From: Chitinophagaceae bacterium UBA4412
Lineage (GTDB): Bacteria > Bacteroidota > Bacteroidia > Chitinophagales > Chitinophagaceae
Direction of reading: 5' to 3'
Length of the DNA stretch: 7,520 bases
Assembly (NCBI GenBank): GCA_002400445.1
Contig: DGQO01000245.1
Coordinates: 1 to 7,520, forward strand
Shown: positions 6,197 through 7,520 of the stretch, piece by piece
Layout: every line of letters begins with the position of its first letter
Numbering within the stretch: the stretch's first letter is position 1
Notes under the pieces: model-generated
Told to the model about the DNA's origin: nothing
Databases searched by the model: none
Seen by the model: the letters and a program-made list of their open reading frames with translations, nothing else
Position numbers and translations under genes: made by a program

Positions 6197-7520
6197 TTAG
6201 AAAATCAATGTTTGAATGGCATGTGCTTTAATGACCACTGGTGCTGCATTTAAACCTTCGCAAAGAAAGTAGCTTACTTCTTTATCTGTTGGGTTCATCA
6301 CTACCGTAACTACTTTTCCATCCGGATTGCGGAAGGCCGTGGTGAGTAACTGACTCCGGCTAGCTACACTGCTGATGCGGTGTGCACCCTTTGTAATAAA
6401 TTTTGAAAAATGCCCCAGCATATAATAGGATGGTGTAAATATCAAAGCACCGGTTTGTGTATTGGCATGCACGGGTGCAAAACAAAAGTTGCCTACATGA
6501 TTGGGACCGCCATGCTCATCGAGCAGGATGTTCCAATCCGTCCAACCCACCGTTCCGTTATTAAAATCATGAATTAGAGACTTGCCATAACGCTCTCCAT
6601 TTGCCCAAAGCTGGTAATTGGCTGCATCAAATTTTTCTACACAGCCTTCTGTAAACATCAGGTTTTTATCAGGATACATTTCGTGTACTTTGCCCACGTT
6701 ACCATACATGGGTTCTCCCCCACTCCAGTTTTCATACCAGTGAAAACCCATGCCCCATGCGTACTTAGAAGCCTCTTTGTCTTCAAATATTACGCTCGCC
6801 CGCTGCGACATCAGGTCACGATTATGATCCCATACGATGATTTTTTTATCTCCGAGGCCTGCTTTCTTAAGGGTGGGCCCGAGGTATGTTTTCAGGAAAT
6901 CTCTTTCTTCTTCGGCAGTAAAAATACAGGACTCCCAGCGTTGTGTAGCCATCGGTTCATTTTGTATAGTAAGCCCCCATACATGAATGCCTTCTGCCTG
7001 AAGGGCCTTTATATATTTCACATAATAATTTGCCCATGACTGCCTGAAGTCTGGTAGCAACTTACCGCCACGCAGCATACTGTTGTTGTCCTTCATAAAT
7101 GCCGGGGGGCTCCAGGGGCTCACATAAAAAGTAACATCTTTACCGGCAACAGCAAGTGCCTTCTTTAAAAGCGGTAAACGATATTGCCGATCATGATCGA
7201 TGCTGAATGATTTTAACGCAGCATCGCCTTCATTGATATAGGTGTAGGAACCACTGCTAAAATCGCTGCTATGGATTGTTGTTCTTATAATGGAATAGCC
7301 AATGCCTTTCGTTTTTGAATAATAAGCATCCAACAATTCCTGCTGCTGTGCGGGTGCAAGTTTTGCAAATACTTCTGCACTTGCATCGGTAATTGCGCCG
7401 CCAATGCCCATAAAAGTTTGAAAAGTTTTCCCAGGATTTACAAATACACAAACCTGGGTTTCCAGGGGCTGTTTCAATGTTGCAAATACTGCATCGGCTT
7501 CACGACTCAGTTTAAGGTCA
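6197..7520 (-). CDS. GH30-family glycoside hydrolase (partial, N-terminus off right edge)
   Basis: The frame is open from the right edge to TAA at 6197-6199, giving 440 visible residues. A TTG at 7477 could be read as a start, but 14 further in-frame codons upstream (DLKLSREADAVFAT) reach the edge without a stop, so the true start lies outside, probably after a signal peptide. GH30 enzymes are retaining (beta/alpha)8-barrel glycosidases: glucosylceramidase, beta-1,6-glucanase, xylanase and others. Visible signatures are GIGGAITDASAEVF, YSIIRTTIHSSDFS and YVSPWSPPAFMK. The acid/base Glu is in IQNEP (codon 6956-6958) and the nucleophile Glu in MFTEGC (codon 6647-6649). WTDWNILLDEHGGPNHVGN follows, and the C-terminal beta-sandwich ends the protein (VVTVVMNPTDKEVSYF). 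The pattern looks closest to the glucosylceramidase/beta-1,6-glucanase side of GH30, so a beta-glucan or glucoside substrate is likely but inferred. Both catalytic residues are present. A terminator follows the stop. Confidence 0.93.
   Translation of the reverse strand, partial: DLKLSREADAVFATLKQPLETQVCVFVNPGKTFQTFMGIGGAITDASAEVFAKLAPAQQQELLDAYYSKTKGIGYSIIRTTIHSSDFSSGSYTYINEGDAALKSFSIDHDRQYRLPLLKKALAVAGKDVTFYVSPWSPPAFMKDNNSMLRGGKLLPDFRQSWANYYVKYIKALQAEGIHVWGLTIQNEPMATQRWESCIFTAEEERDFLKTYLGPTLKKAGLGDKKIIVWDHNRDLMSQRASVIFEDKEASKYAWGMGFHWYENWSGGEPMYGNVGKVHEMYPDKNLMFTEGCVEKFDAANYQLWANGERYGKSLIHDFNNGTVGWTDWNILLDEHGGPNHVGNFCFAPVHANTQTGALIFTPSYYMLGHFSKFITKGAHRISSVASRSQLLTTAFRNPDGKVVTVVMNPTDKEVSYFLCEGLNAAPVVIKAHAIQTLIF

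Noticed and set aside
7475..7477. TTG as the start of the GH30 gene
   Set aside because: The frame stays open upstream to the window edge and the domain fold needs more N-terminal sequence, so this is an internal leucine codon.
1..7520. CRISPR arrays, insertion sequences, tRNA genes, defence or phage systems
   Set aside because: No regular direct repeats, transposase motifs, terminal inverted repeats or tRNA-like folds were seen; every gene belongs to a common housekeeping, secreted-protein or sugar-metabolism family.

Overview
This is an ordinary chromosomal segment, most likely from a Bacteroidota bacterium, perhaps of the Chitinophagaceae/Sphingobacteriia type (inference). Three things point that way. 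The left-edge protein has the N-terminal domain found in large secreted and gliding-associated proteins of that phylum. Promoter-like boxes match the Bacteroidota -7 consensus TAnnTTTG. Start codons lack Shine-Dalgarno sequences, and several genes seem to start at TTG. I see no CRISPR array, insertion sequence, tRNA, rRNA or phage gene.

Layout from left to right. (1) Positions 1-632, minus strand: the first 210 residues of a secreted protein that runs off the left edge. It starts at TTG, and a larger spurious frame lies on the opposite strand. (2) 729-2768, minus: RecG branch-migration helicase, with coding-like sequence running upstream of its first ATG. (3) 2882-4108, minus: DEAD-box RNA helicase of the RhlE type, ending just upstream of recG. 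(4) 4239-5069, plus: S1-domain RNA-binding protein of the CvfB type, transcribed divergently from the RNA helicase. (5) 5066-6043, minus: PfkB-family sugar kinase, fructokinase-like, convergent with cvfB and sharing a TTAA stop. (6) 6107-6138: strong intrinsic terminator on the minus strand. (7) 6197-7520, minus: GH30 glycoside hydrolase, with its N-terminus beyond the right edge.

Functionally, the middle holds nucleic-acid housekeeping genes (DNA branch migration, RNA unwinding, RNA binding). The right part holds sugar metabolism: a glycosidase that may release sugars and a kinase that phosphorylates them. The terminator separates those two genes, so any metabolic link is inference.

I found no previously undescribed system. 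The points most worth a second look concern translation starts. RecG's conserved N-terminus continues upstream of its ATG into a stretch with no ATG, GTG or TTG. TTG starts look likely for two other genes. The putative -7 boxes lie 23-30 nt ahead of the starts I favour.
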